A stretch of DNA of 12,447 nt from Gammaproteobacteria bacterium RIFCSPHIGHO2_12_FULL_37_34 (GCA_001801495.1 MGXW01000038.1:1-12447), one strand, 5' to 3'. Numbered from the stretch's first letter, positions 1 through 7,726 are shown. Program-made: numbers and translations. Notes: generated from the sequence alone by a model not told the origin.

Positions 1-66
1 GTGCATAATGACCAAGATTATCTTCGTATACAATCGATAGCACCAAAATTAAAGCTTCTTAGCTAA
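1..66 (+). CDS. possible C-terminal end of an unidentified protein (partial)
   Basis: Frame 1 is open from the first base to a TAA at 64-66 and reads as about 21 residues ending QSIAPKLKLLS. It would be the tail of a plus-strand gene that enters from the left and converges on prpD. The stretch is too short to identify, and an open run of this length can occur by chance in AT-rich DNA. No ribosome binding site or start can be seen because it would lie outside the window. Between its stop and the prpD stop (67-93) I see no convincing hairpin terminator. Confidence 0.3.
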   Translation: MHNDQDYLRIQSIAPKLKLLS

Positions 67-93
67 ACTCAATTTCTCGATAACGCACACCAA

Positions 94-1542
94 TCACACA
101 ACAAACATATCCATCAATTCACTAATCGAAATTTGTTCTAAAGTTTTTTGATCGTGAAAGAGCGCAAGAATTTCTTCGCATTTATCAGGTGAATAAAGCG
201 TTGCAAGATTATCTTCAAATTTTTTATAGAGTAGGGGATAGCTTTCTTCACGACGTACGCGGTGCCCTATTGGATATTCAACTGTTATCTTATCCGTATG
301 ATGACCATCTTTAAAATAAATTTGTATTGCATTTGCAATAGAACGTTTTTGTGGATCTAAATAATCTTTGGAAAATTGTTTATCTTCGTAAACTTGCATT
401 TTTTCACGTAATTGATCAATGCGAGCATCTTTTGCAAATTCATTCTCATAATAATCAGCTTTTAAATTGCCATGGAGTAAGGCAACTGCAACCATATATT
501 GTAAGCAATGATCTCTATCCGCTGGATTATATAGTGGGCCTGATTTACTAATAATACGAATAGCGGGTTCCTGTGTAGTCAGAATAATTTTTTCAATCTG
601 ATCCCAGCGATTGTTGACTTGCGGAAATAAAGAAACCGCACATTCTACTGCAGTCTGCGCATGAAATTCTGCCGGATAAGACACTTTAAACAACACGTTT
701 TCCATCACATACGAACCATACGTGCGAGAAATACGCAATGCCCCATGAGTGATCGTGTCATAAAATCCCCATTTTTTAGCAGTTAATACACTGGGATACC
801 CCATCTCACCCTGCATGCTTAACCAAGCTAATCGTGTTGCGCGACTACTCGCATCACCTGCTGCCCACGATTTACGCGAACCTGCATTAGGCGCGTGCCT
901 ATATGTTCGTAAACAAACACCATCTAGCCAGGCTTGTGATAAAGCATCTATAATTTGTTCTCGTGTCCCACCTAAAAGGTAAGTGGCAATGGCGGTAGAT
1001 GCAATCTTAACTAAAATAACATGATCAAAACCCAAACGATTAAATGCATTTTCCAAAGCAATAATGCCTTGAATTTCGTGAGCTTTAATCATTGCCAACA
1101 AAACATCTTTTACTGTGAGGAAGTTAATATTAGATGCGGCATTCTTTCGACACATATAATCTGTAACAGCCAAAATAGCGCCCAAATTATCCGATGGATG
1201 ACCCCATTCCGCTGCTAGCCAAGTGTCATTAAAATCTAACCAACGTACCAATATACCAATATTAAATGCTGCCAAAATAGGATCTAAAATATAAGAAGTA
1301 CCAGGAACACGCGCACCAATAGGTACAATGGTCCCAGGAATAACCGGCCCTAATAATTTCGTACAAGCAGGATAGCGTAATGCTAAAATTGCACATCCTA
1401 GAGCATCCATTAATGAAAAACGAGCAGTCGTTAATGCTAATTCACTTCCTACATTATTTTTAATAACATAATCTGCTATTGTACCCAATTCAGCATCAGG
1501 CAGCGGTTTAATGTTTTCATCTACGCTATGTAAAACCATCAT
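94..1542 (-). CDS. prpD: 2-methylcitrate dehydratase PrpD
   Basis: This 482-residue protein (E. coli PrpD has 483) belongs to the MmgE/PrpD family. It dehydrates 2-methylcitrate to 2-methyl-cis-aconitate in the cytosolic 2-methylcitrate cycle for propionyl-CoA disposal. It follows the E. coli enzyme closely along its whole length. Landmarks are the YPACTKLLGP segment near residue 60, the block DFNDTWLAAEWGHPSDNLG near 105-120, AHEIQG, RTYRHAPNAGSRKSWAAGD near 215-235, GSYVMENVLFK near 280, and NPADRDHCLQYMVA near 340. The start is one of two adjacent ATGs directly after the prpC TAA, so the genes are almost certainly translationally coupled; an AAAGAG inside the prpC end could serve as ribosome binding site. 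It is the last gene of the prp operon visible here: nothing recognisable follows on this strand in 1-93. No frameshift or missing block is seen. Confidence 0.96.
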   Translation of the reverse strand: MMVLHSVDENIKPLPDAELGTIADYVIKNNVGSELALTTARFSLMDALGCAILALRYPACTKLLGPVIPGTIVPIGARVPGTSYILDPILAAFNIGILVRWLDFNDTWLAAEWGHPSDNLGAILAVTDYMCRKNAASNINFLTVKDVLLAMIKAHEIQGIIALENAFNRLGFDHVILVKIASTAIATYLLGGTREQIIDALSQAWLDGVCLRTYRHAPNAGSRKSWAAGDASSRATRLAWLSMQGEMGYPSVLTAKKWGFYDTITHGALRISRTYGSYVMENVLFKVSYPAEFHAQTAVECAVSLFPQVNNRWDQIEKIILTTQEPAIRIISKSGPLYNPADRDHCLQYMVAVALLHGNLKADYYENEFAKDARIDQLREKMQVYEDKQFSKDYLDPQKRSIANAIQIYFKDGHHTDKITVEYPIGHRVRREESYPLLYKKFEDNLATLYSPDKCEEILALFHDQKTLEQISISELMDMFVV

Positions 1543-2664
1543 TTATACTCGCTCTTTTAATGGTACGAATGGTCTAAGCGCAGGTCCTATATAATCTGCT
1601 TCCGGGCGAATTAAACGATTAGCAGCACGCTGCTCTAAAATATGTGCACACCAACCACTTAAACGAGAAATAACAAAAATAGGAGTGAATAAAATAGTGG
1701 GGATAGTGCAAAAATGATAAGCTGTTGCACTATAAAAATCTAAATTAGGAAATAATTTTTTCTGATCCCACATGATTGCTTCAATTCGTTCTGAAACCGC
1801 AAAAAGATAACGATCACGTGCCTCTATCGATAATTTTTGTGACCATGATTTAATGATATCAGAGCGGGGGTCAGATTTTTTATAAACACGATGGCCAAAT
1901 CCCATAATTTTCATTTTGTTAGCAAGCATTTCTTCAAGTCCTTTCTCGGCTTGATCAGGTGTTTTAAAGGTGCTTATTAATTTCATTGCTTCCTCGTTAG
2001 CACCACCGTGCAATGCACCACGTAAGGTTCCTATTGCGCTAACAATAGCAGAATAAAAATCAGATTCTGTAGATGCGGTAACACGCGCCGCAAATGTGGA
2101 AGCATTCAATTCATGTTCTGCATATAAAATGAGTGATACATCCAAACAACGGCGCACATCATCCGCTGGGTTTTTCCCTAACAATAGTTGTAAAAAATAA
2201 CCAGCGATGGTGTGTTCATCACTATTCCATAATTCAACACGCACACCCTTATGATGAAATTGATACCAGTACAACAACATACCTGATGTACAAGCAATAA
2301 GCCGATCAGCAATATGTAAAGCCGTGTGTTGTGATGATTCTGATTCAAGTGTACCTAACATAGAAACACCTGTGCGTAACACTTCCATGGGGTGCGCAGA
2401 ACCAGGAATAGCCTCTAGCATGAGTTTTAATTCATTCGGTAATCGGCGTAGTTTAATTAATTTTTCACGATATGTTTGTAATTGGGTTGGTGTTGGTAAT
2501 TCACCATAAATTAAAAGATAAGCTACTTCTTCAAATGTGGCGCCGGTAGCAAGATCATGAATGTCATAACCGCGATAAGTTAGCCCTACTCCTTCTTTAC
2601 CTACTGTACAAATGGCCGTCTCACCGACAACAATACCTTCTAACCCCCGATTTTTAGTCCTCAT
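1543..2664 (-). CDS. prpC: 2-methylcitrate synthase PrpC
   Basis: This 373-residue member of the citrate synthase family condenses propionyl-CoA with oxaloacetate to 2-methylcitrate, the entry step of the methylcitrate cycle. The N-terminus IVVGETAICTVGKEGVGLTY is typical of short citrate/2-methylcitrate synthases. The catalytic set is present: His219 in GALHGGANEEAM, His258 in GFGHRVYKKSDPRS and Asp309 in NLDFYSA. The spacings between them (39 and 51 residues) are the same as in the enterobacterial PrpC triad (His235, His274, Asp325). His184 in AEHELNAS also fits the family. The ATG overlaps the prpB stop as ATGA, and the stop touches the prpD ATG. Sequence alone cannot exclude residual citrate synthase activity, but position between prpB and prpD makes PrpC the best call. 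Confidence 0.95.
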   Translation of the reverse strand: MRTKNRGLEGIVVGETAICTVGKEGVGLTYRGYDIHDLATGATFEEVAYLLIYGELPTPTQLQTYREKLIKLRRLPNELKLMLEAIPGSAHPMEVLRTGVSMLGTLESESSQHTALHIADRLIACTSGMLLYWYQFHHKGVRVELWNSDEHTIAGYFLQLLLGKNPADDVRRCLDVSLILYAEHELNASTFAARVTASTESDFYSAIVSAIGTLRGALHGGANEEAMKLISTFKTPDQAEKGLEEMLANKMKIMGFGHRVYKKSDPRSDIIKSWSQKLSIEARDRYLFAVSERIEAIMWDQKKLFPNLDFYSATAYHFCTIPTILFTPIFVISRLSGWCAHILEQRAANRLIRPEADYIGPALRPFVPLKERV

Positions 2665-3536
2665 TTGGCTTTCCCTTGCGCAAAAAGCTCGTCTAGTTTT
2701 TGTTCATATTGATGGTAATGTAAAATGTCATATAATTGTTCGCGAGTTTGCATGGTTGATAATACAGATTGTTGCGTGCCTTGTTTGCGAATAGCAGTAT
2801 AAACATTTACAGCAGCAGCACTCATGGCACGAAAAGCACTCAGTGGATAAAGGATGAATTGAACACCTGCTTGTTGTAATTCTGCTTTAGAAAAAAGTGG
2901 GGTCACACCAAATTCAGTTATGTTCGCCAAAATAGGAACTCGACAAAAACGGCTAATGGTCTCATATTGAGAAAGTTCAGTTGCACCTTCTAGAAAAATG
3001 ACCTCAGCACCTGCTGCAACATAAGATTCAATGCGCTCTAGCGTTTTATCTAATCCTTCAACACTTAAAGCATCTGTTCTAGCCATAAAAATAAAATGGG
3101 TATCGTATTTCGCATCCATGGCTGCTTTAATTCGATCACACATTTCATTTCTATCTACCAGCTCTTTCTTAGGGCGATGACCACAACGCTTAGCTTGAAC
3201 TTGGTCTTCTAAATGGGCACCTGCAGCACCAGCTTTAATTAACGTTTTGATCGTGCGAGCAATGTTAAACATATTGCCCCAACCAGTATCCACATCAACT
3301 AACAAGGGTAATTCACAGGCATATGTAATACGGCGAATATCTTCTGCCACATCTGTTAAATTAGTCATTCCTAAATCAGGCATACCATAGGATGCGGCTG
3401 CAACTCCTCCGCCTGAGAGGTAAATAGCACGGAAACCCACAGATTGAGCTAACAAAGCAGTATAGGCGTTGATTGTTCCAACAATTTGTAATGGCGTTTC
3501 TTGAGCAAGAGCTTGTCGCAATCCTAGGGTTGCCAT
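2661..3536 (-). CDS. prpB: 2-methylisocitrate lyase PrpB
   Basis: This 291-residue TIM-barrel enzyme of the isocitrate lyase/PEP mutase superfamily cleaves 2-methylisocitrate to pyruvate and succinate. The signature KRCGHRPKK carries the catalytic Cys118 (E. coli Cys123). Asp54, Asp81 and Asp83 match the Mg-binding aspartates, and the family blocks IYLSGGGVAA and FMARTDALSVEGLD are present. I chose the ATG at 3534-3536 because the protein then begins MATLGLRQALAQETPLQIVG, matching the E. coli N-terminus, and an AGGA lies 7 nt upstream. The reading frame stays open to 3605, but that extension runs through tRNA-Asn and is not coding. The stop overlaps the prpC start (ATGA). The 23-nt gap to the tRNA leaves no room for a separate promoter, so expression probably comes from the tRNA promoter. 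Confidence 0.95.
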   Translation of the reverse strand: MATLGLRQALAQETPLQIVGTINAYTALLAQSVGFRAIYLSGGGVAAASYGMPDLGMTNLTDVAEDIRRITYACELPLLVDVDTGWGNMFNIARTIKTLIKAGAAGAHLEDQVQAKRCGHRPKKELVDRNEMCDRIKAAMDAKYDTHFIFMARTDALSVEGLDKTLERIESYVAAGAEVIFLEGATELSQYETISRFCRVPILANITEFGVTPLFSKAELQQAGVQFILYPLSAFRAMSAAAVNVYTAIRKQGTQQSVLSTMQTREQLYDILHYHQYEQKLDELFAQGKAK

Positions 3537-3559
3537 AGTTGCATCCTGTTTGAAAACAA

Positions 3560-3632
3560 CTCCCCGGGACGGGCTCGAACCGCCGACCCAGTGGTTAACA
3601 GCCACTTGCTCTACCGACTGAGCTACCGGGGA
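3560..3632 (-). tRNA. tRNA-Asn (anticodon GTT)
   Basis: A complete cloverleaf can be drawn. The acceptor arms TCCCCGG/CCGGGGA pair over 7 bp, the D stem is GCTC/GAGC, and the anticodon arm AGTGG-CTGTTAA-CCACT presents GTT. The T arm is GGCGG-TTCGAGC-CCGTC, with one G-T pair. The discriminator base is G, as expected for asparagine. The next bases are TTG, so the 3' CCA is not encoded and must be added after processing. The gene lies 23 nt upstream of prpB on the same strand and has a good promoter at 3671-3699. Confidence 0.96.
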
Positions 3633-3639
3633 AAGATAA

Positions 3640-3657
3640 ACCCGAAATGCTTCGGGT
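3640..3657 (-). terminator. stem-loop in the tRNA-Asn leader; weak terminator or attenuator
   Basis: ACCCGAA and TTCGGGT form a perfect 7-bp stem around a 4-nt loop. Read on the minus strand, it is followed by TTATCTTT, a broken T-rich tract. It could be the rho-independent terminator of the aminotransferase gene, whose stop is at 3709-3711. However, it lies downstream of the apparent tRNA promoter (3671-3699) and 8 bases upstream of the mature tRNA, so it would also sit in the tRNA leader transcript. It may therefore be a leader hairpin or a partial attenuator. Confidence 0.45.
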
Positions 3658-3670
3658 ATAGCGTGACAAA

Positions 3671-3699
3671 ATACTAATATTGGATGATAGACTCGTCAA
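3671..3699 (-). promoter_or_regulatory. sigma-70-type promoter for tRNA-Asn and probably prpBCD
   Basis: On the minus strand, TTGACG (3694-3699, five of six consensus bases) is followed after exactly 17 nt by TAGTAT (3671-3676, four of six). Transcription would start near 3664, giving a leader of about 30 nt before the tRNA. No other promoter is possible in the 23 nt between tRNA and prpB except inside the tRNA gene. Confidence 0.6.
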
Positions 3700-3708
3700 T
3701 CAATTTAT

Positions 3709-4911
3709 TTAAAACTCTGCAACAACCTGATGCAAGCGCTTCATGGCCTCCGTCAAATTTTGCATAGATGTAGTATAACAAATACGTATATGGCCTGGTG
3801 CACCAAAAGCAGAGCCTGGTACAGTTGCGATACCCGTTTGTTGCAATAACCATTCGGCAAATTCAAAATCGTTTGTCACACCCTTTTTTTTGTTTAATAG
3901 TTCTTTAACAGATGGCAAGGTGTAAAATGTCCCATCAGAAGGCAGGCACGCTATCCCAGGCATGTTTTGTAACTCACCCACTACAAAATCATGGCGCTCT
4001 TTATATGCTTTTGTCATGATTCCAACACAATCTTGATTTCCCTCAAGCGCAGCTTGTGCAGCAAATTGAGAAACAGTAGTGGGGCTAGATGTGTTTTGCG
4101 ATTGCACATTTTTCATGGCAGAAATAAGATAAGCAGGCCCAGCAGCATAACCTATGCGCCATCCTGTCATCGCATAGGTTTTAGATGTGCTATTAACCAA
4201 GAGAGCGCGATCTGCAAGCTCAGGGCAAACATTTAAAATGCTAGTAAAAGGTGCATGATTCCATAAGTGATGCTCGTAAATATCATCACTTACTACAATA
4301 ATATGAGGATGACGCATAATGACTTCTGCTAATGCTTTTAATTCTTTCGCAGAATAGGCCATGCCGGATGGATTAGATGGGCTATTTAAAACAATCATGC
4401 GGGTTTTGGAATGAATAGCTGCTTCTAATTGCAGAGCTGTGATTTTAAAATGTTGATCTAATCCAGCTTCAATAAATACTGGTTTTCCATCTGTTAACAT
4501 CACCATATCTGGATAGGAAACCCAGTAAGGCGCAGGAATAATGACTTCATCCCCAGCGTTTAATACCACTGAAAATAAATTATAGAGGCTATGTTTAGCA
4601 CCGCAAGAAACTAGAATTTGGTTGAGCTCATATTTCAAACGATTTTCACGGAGAAATTTATCGACAACTGCTTTTTTTAATCCTGTTGTACCATCTACAG
4701 CAGTATATTTTGTTTGGCCATCGTAAATGGCTTTGATTGCGGCTTCTTTGATGTGAGAAGGTGTATCAAAATCTGGTTCGCCAATTGTTAAATTAATAAT
4801 GCTATTGCCCGCCGCTTGTAATTCGTTAGCGCGAGCAGATAGTGCAAGAGTAGGGGAAGCCTTAATACGTCGAGCGCGTTCTGCTATTTCTTGTGTCGTA
4901 TTAGTTATCAT
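3709..4911 (-). CDS. aspB: class I PLP-dependent aspartate aminotransferase
   Basis: This 400-residue fold-type I aminotransferase resembles the subgroup Ib enzymes (Bacillus AspB type, also annotated aspC or aatA) rather than E. coli AspC. It would transfer an amino group between aspartate and 2-oxoglutarate in the cytosol. Some members also act on prephenate or aromatic acids, so the substrate range is not certain. The N-terminus SPTLALSARANELQAAG and LTIGEPDFDTP is typical. NSPSNPSG holds the PLP-contacting Asn180, Asp209 and Tyr212 lie in VSDDIYEHH, and Lys244 in STSKTYAMTGWRIGYAAGP is the Schiff-base lysine. HIRICYTTS near the end carries the substrate carboxylate-binding arginine. Start choice: the ATG precedes a standard N-terminus, with a weak GGA upstream. 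It diverges from uvrB across 78 bp. Confidence 0.92.
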   Translation of the reverse strand: MITNTTQEIAERARRIKASPTLALSARANELQAAGNSIINLTIGEPDFDTPSHIKEAAIKAIYDGQTKYTAVDGTTGLKKAVVDKFLRENRLKYELNQILVSCGAKHSLYNLFSVVLNAGDEVIIPAPYWVSYPDMVMLTDGKPVFIEAGLDQHFKITALQLEAAIHSKTRMIVLNSPSNPSGMAYSAKELKALAEVIMRHPHIIVVSDDIYEHHLWNHAPFTSILNVCPELADRALLVNSTSKTYAMTGWRIGYAAGPAYLISAMKNVQSQNTSSPTTVSQFAAQAALEGNQDCVGIMTKAYKERHDFVVGELQNMPGIACLPSDGTFYTLPSVKELLNKKKGVTNDFEFAEWLLQQTGIATVPGSAFGAPGHIRICYTTSMQNLTEAMKRLHQVVAEF

Positions 4912-4933
4912 ATTTCTATCCGATATTGATTGA

Positions 4934-4950
4934 AAATCATGATATGATTT
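4934..4950. promoter_or_regulatory. 17-bp inverted repeat between divergent genes
   Basis: AAATCAT-GAT-ATGATTT is a perfect inverted repeat with 7-bp arms and a 3-nt centre. It lies in the 78-bp gap between the divergent aminotransferase and uvrB genes, downstream of the minus-strand TATAAT at 4959-4964. It could be an operator for either gene. It is not a LexA box, as no CTGT-N8-ACAG is present. AT-rich palindromes of this size can be fortuitous. Confidence 0.3.
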
Positions 4951-4958
4951 GTTTCCCG

Positions 4959-4987
4959 ATTATAAGTGATTTAACTATACACTACCA
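4959..4987 (-). promoter_or_regulatory. possible promoter of the aminotransferase gene
   Basis: The minus strand has a perfect TATAAT at 4959-4964, about 48 nt before the aminotransferase ATG. The hexamer 17 nt upstream (4982-4987, TGGTAG) is a poor -35 match, so only the -10 is persuasive. No equally good plus-strand promoter for uvrB can be seen in the same gap. Confidence 0.35.
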
Positions 4988-4989
4988 CC

Positions 4990-7005
4990 ATGACCGCGCA
5001 AAAATTTGAATTACAAGCTGAGTTTAAACCATCTGGCGACCAACCTCATGCTATTTGGCAATTGGTAGAAGGAATCAATCAAGGGTTGGCTCATCAAACT
5101 TTACTGGGTGTCACTGGCTCAGGTAAAACATTTACCATGGCAAATGTCATCTTCGCGGTACAACGTCCTACACTAATTCTTGCGCCTAACAAAACATTAG
5201 CTGCTCAATTATATGGCGAAATGAAAGAATTTTTCCCTAAAAATGCGGTTGAATATTTTGTTTCTTATTATGATTATTATCAACCAGAAGCTTACATACC
5301 CTCATCAGATACTTATATTGCTAAAGATGCTTCCATCAACGAGCATATCGAGCAAATGCGTCTTTCTGCAACCAAAGCACTGCTCGAACGACAGGATGCT
5401 GTTATCGTTGCAACTGTTTCCGCCATTTATGGTTTAGGGGATCCGCGCATGTATTTAAGCATGGTCATGCATTTAGATCGTGGCGATCCTGTGGATCAAC
5501 GTTTTATTTTGCGCCGTTTAGCAGAATTACAATACACTCGTAACGATGTCGACTTACATCGCGCCACTTATCGTGTGCGTGGTGATGTGATTGATATCTA
5601 TCCAGCAGAATCCGATAACGAAGCTGTGCGCATTCAATTATTAGGTGATGAAATTGATAGTCTTTCTTATTTTGATCCGCTAACAGGAGAGATCATTCGT
5701 CGTGTACCACGCTTAACTATTTACCCTAAAACACATTATGTTACTCAACGTGAAACTATAATAAAAGCTATCGATCAAATTAAAATAGATTTAAGAATGC
5801 GCTTGGAAGAATTATATCAAAAAAATAAATTAGTCGAAGCGCAGCGATTAGAACAACGCACTATTTACGATTTAGAAATGATGCAAGAATTAGGTTATTG
5901 TCAAGGTATTGAAAATTATTCACGCTATTTATCAGGTCGCAAACCAGGCGAACCGCCGCCCACATTATTCGACTACTTACCAAAAAATGCTTTACTCATC
6001 ATTGATGAATCTCATGTCACTATTCCACAATTACACGGCATGTATCGTGGTGATCGATCCCGCAAAGAAACATTAGTTGAGTATGGCTTTCGCTTGCCAT
6101 CTGCGCTTGATAATCGACCCATGTGTTTTGATGAATTTGTCGCACGCGCACCACAAACAATTTATGTTTCAGCTACACCAGGTTCTTATGAATTGCAACA
6201 CGCACATACCATTGCCGAACAACTTGTGCGTCCAACTGGCTTATTAGATCCGGAAGTTGAAATACGACCAGCGCGTTCACAAGTTGATGACTTACTCTCT
6301 GAAATTACTAAGCGAGTAACATTACATGAACGTGTGTTGGTAACGACACTCACTAAGCGCTTGGCTGAAGATTTAACAGAATATTTGGAAGAGCATGATA
6401 TAAACGTGCGTTATTTACATTCTGATGTAGGCACGGTCGAACGCGTTGAAATTATTCGCAACTTACGTTTAGGAAAATTTGACGTCTTGGTTGGCATTAA
6501 TCTACTGCGAGAAGGATTAGATTTACCTGAAGTTTCTTTAGTTGCTATTTTGGATGCTGATAAAGAAGGATTTTTACGCTCAGAAACATCTTTAATCCAA
6601 ACGATAGGACGTGTAGCACGACATTTTAATGGTAAAGCCATTTTATATGCTGATAGAACCACAGGATCTATTCAACGTGCTATGCAAGAAACGATGCGAC
6701 GTCGAATAAAGCAGCAAGCATATAACGAAGCGCACGGAATCACACCCCGGGGCGTGAAAAAAGCTGTATACGATGTGATGGAGGGTGCTTATGCACATAC
6801 CAGTGTGCGCGGACGTCTTTTTCCTAAAGCACGTATCGCCGAAAAAGAATACGATTACAGCGCCTTATCGCAAGAAGCATTATCAGCAAAAATTGTTACG
6901 CTGGAAAAAAAAATGTATGAGTATGCCCATAACCTTGAGTTTGAAGAAGCGGCAAAAATTCGGGATGTGATAGGCGAAATAAGGGAGAACATGCTGGGAA
7001 AATAG
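4990..7005 (+). CDS. uvrB: excinuclease ABC subunit B (UvrB)
   Basis: This 671-residue protein (E. coli 673) is the damage-verifying helicase-like subunit of bacterial nucleotide excision repair, working with UvrA, UvrC and UvrD. The Walker A GVTGSGKT is at residues 40-47. The damage-probing beta-hairpin segment SYYDYYQPEAYIPSSDTY lies near 90-107, the DEAD-like box is IDESHVT, and the motif VI region is QTIGRVARH. A C-terminal UVR motif, LEFEEAAKIRD, contacts UvrC. The ATG is fixed by an in-frame TAA 18 nt upstream and by alignment with the E. coli N-terminus. No Shine-Dalgarno sequence precedes it (CACTACCACC), and no LexA box is visible. The stop is followed after one base by the -35 element of the toxin-antitoxin pair. 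Confidence 0.97.
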   Translation: MTAQKFELQAEFKPSGDQPHAIWQLVEGINQGLAHQTLLGVTGSGKTFTMANVIFAVQRPTLILAPNKTLAAQLYGEMKEFFPKNAVEYFVSYYDYYQPEAYIPSSDTYIAKDASINEHIEQMRLSATKALLERQDAVIVATVSAIYGLGDPRMYLSMVMHLDRGDPVDQRFILRRLAELQYTRNDVDLHRATYRVRGDVIDIYPAESDNEAVRIQLLGDEIDSLSYFDPLTGEIIRRVPRLTIYPKTHYVTQRETIIKAIDQIKIDLRMRLEELYQKNKLVEAQRLEQRTIYDLEMMQELGYCQGIENYSRYLSGRKPGEPPPTLFDYLPKNALLIIDESHVTIPQLHGMYRGDRSRKETLVEYGFRLPSALDNRPMCFDEFVARAPQTIYVSATPGSYELQHAHTIAEQLVRPTGLLDPEVEIRPARSQVDDLLSEITKRVTLHERVLVTTLTKRLAEDLTEYLEEHDINVRYLHSDVGTVERVEIIRNLRLGKFDVLVGINLLREGLDLPEVSLVAILDADKEGFLRSETSLIQTIGRVARHFNGKAILYADRTTGSIQRAMQETMRRRIKQQAYNEAHGITPRGVKKAVYDVMEGAYAHTSVRGRLFPKARIAEKEYDYSALSQEALSAKIVTLEKKMYEYAHNLEFEEAAKIRDVIGEIRENMLGK

Positions 7006-7006
7006 T

Positions 7007-7038
7007 ATGACAAAATAGTAGGAATATATTATACTACT
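7007..7038 (+). promoter_or_regulatory. vapBC promoter with overlapping short inverted repeat
   Basis: ATGACA (7007-7012, five of six) is followed by 17 nt and then TATACT (7030-7035, five of six). The short repeat AGTAG (7017-7021) / CTACT (7034-7038) overlaps the -10. TAGTA also recurs at 7003, 7016 and 7042, with its complement TACTA at 7032. Such repeats over the -10 fit an operator for the ribbon-helix-helix antitoxin, the usual autoregulation of these modules; that role is inference. Confidence 0.6.
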
Positions 7039-7066
7039 TATTAGTATGATCAATAAGGAGTCTTCT

Positions 7067-7306
7067 ATGCGTGCGGTTAAGAAAACAGTTTCTATCCCTG
7101 AAGAACTAGTAAAAGAAGCGCGTTTAATTACCTCTAACTTTAGCGCAATCGTCGAAGTAGCATTAGTGGCTTACCTGCATCATTACCGTGTTCAAAAAGC
7201 AACCGAGAGCTTTGGTAAATGGAAAGAAAGAAAAAATTCTAGTGTTGATCTAGTAAATAAGCTACGCCAAGAGGATAAACGTAACCATGGAAACCGTACT
7301 CATTGA
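7067..7306 (+). CDS. vapB: VapB/CcdA-type ribbon-helix-helix antitoxin
   Basis: A protein of 79 residues. The N-terminus RAVKKTVSIPEELVKEARLITSNFSAIVEVAL has the beta-strand plus two-helix pattern of a ribbon-helix-helix DNA-binding domain. The polar C-terminal half (residues about 45-79) would wrap the toxin. It most resembles CcdA/VapB-family antitoxins found with PIN toxins. I chose the ATG at 7067 over one at 7046 because AAGGAG (7055-7060) lies 6 nt before it; the upstream choice would put that site inside the gene. The 3' end overlaps vapC by 20 nt, a typical toxin-antitoxin arrangement. The protein is expected to neutralise VapC and repress its own promoter. Confidence 0.8.
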   Translation: MRAVKKTVSIPEELVKEARLITSNFSAIVEVALVAYLHHYRVQKATESFGKWKERKNSSVDLVNKLRQEDKRNHGNRTH

Positions 7307-7673
7307 TACCGATATTGCAATCGATTTTTTACGAGGCCTTTTGGAAACAAAGAACTTGATACTTCCTTTATGGGAAAATAATATCGCTTTTTTAAGTATA
7401 TTATCTGTGTATGAATTATATGCAGGCATGCACCCTAAAGAACAAGAAATTACAAATCATTTTATTCATGCTTGTAAAATTGAAACGCTATCATTAGAAA
7501 TAACGCGCCATGGCGCTGAAATTTATCAACACTATCGCAAGCAAGGGCTTACCCTAACATCCATAGATTGCTTAATATGGGCTACTGCCAAAGTAAAAAA
7601 ACATAAAATCGCTACACGTAATTTTAAACACTACCCTGATAAAAATATTTTATTAACTCATCTTATGCGCTAA
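7287..7673 (+). CDS. vapC: VapC-type PIN-domain ribonuclease toxin
   Basis: A 128-residue single PIN domain. The acidic metal-binding residues are visible: Asp7 and Asp9 in LIDTDIAIDFL, Glu43 in SVYELYAG and Asp94 in TSIDCLIWATA. The closing segment IATRNFKHYP provides the usual Asn/Asp position. Members cleave RNA, often tRNA or rRNA, when not bound by their antitoxin; the target here is unknown. GAGGA lies about 11 nt upstream, inside the antitoxin gene, and the 20-nt overlap implies coupled translation. All catalytic positions are intact, so the toxin looks functional. The pair sits between uvrB and tRNA-Val and may be an acquired module. Confidence 0.88.
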   Translation: METVLIDTDIAIDFLRGLLETKNLILPLWENNIAFLSILSVYELYAGMHPKEQEITNHFIHACKIETLSLEITRHGAEIYQHYRKQGLTLTSIDCLIWATAKVKKHKIATRNFKHYPDKNILLTHLMR

Positions 7674-7726
7674 CAGCAGCAACGAATCCCGAGTAATACA
7701 ACCTTTGAAGTCAAGCAGACAACACC

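Noticed and set aside
62..110. Short minus-strand frame after prpD ending VRYREIEFS
   Set aside because: It is bounded by stops to under 20 codons and has no plausible start or ribosome binding site.
3537..3605. In-frame extension of prpB upstream to an ATG at 3605
   Set aside because: The extension reads through tRNA-Asn. The family N-terminus and an AGGA site fit the ATG at 3534-3536.
7046..7066. Earlier ATG for the antitoxin
   Set aside because: The strong AAGGAG at 7055-7060 is correctly spaced only for the ATG at 7067.
7674..7726. Terminator after vapC
   Set aside because: I found no stem followed by a T tract in this stretch.
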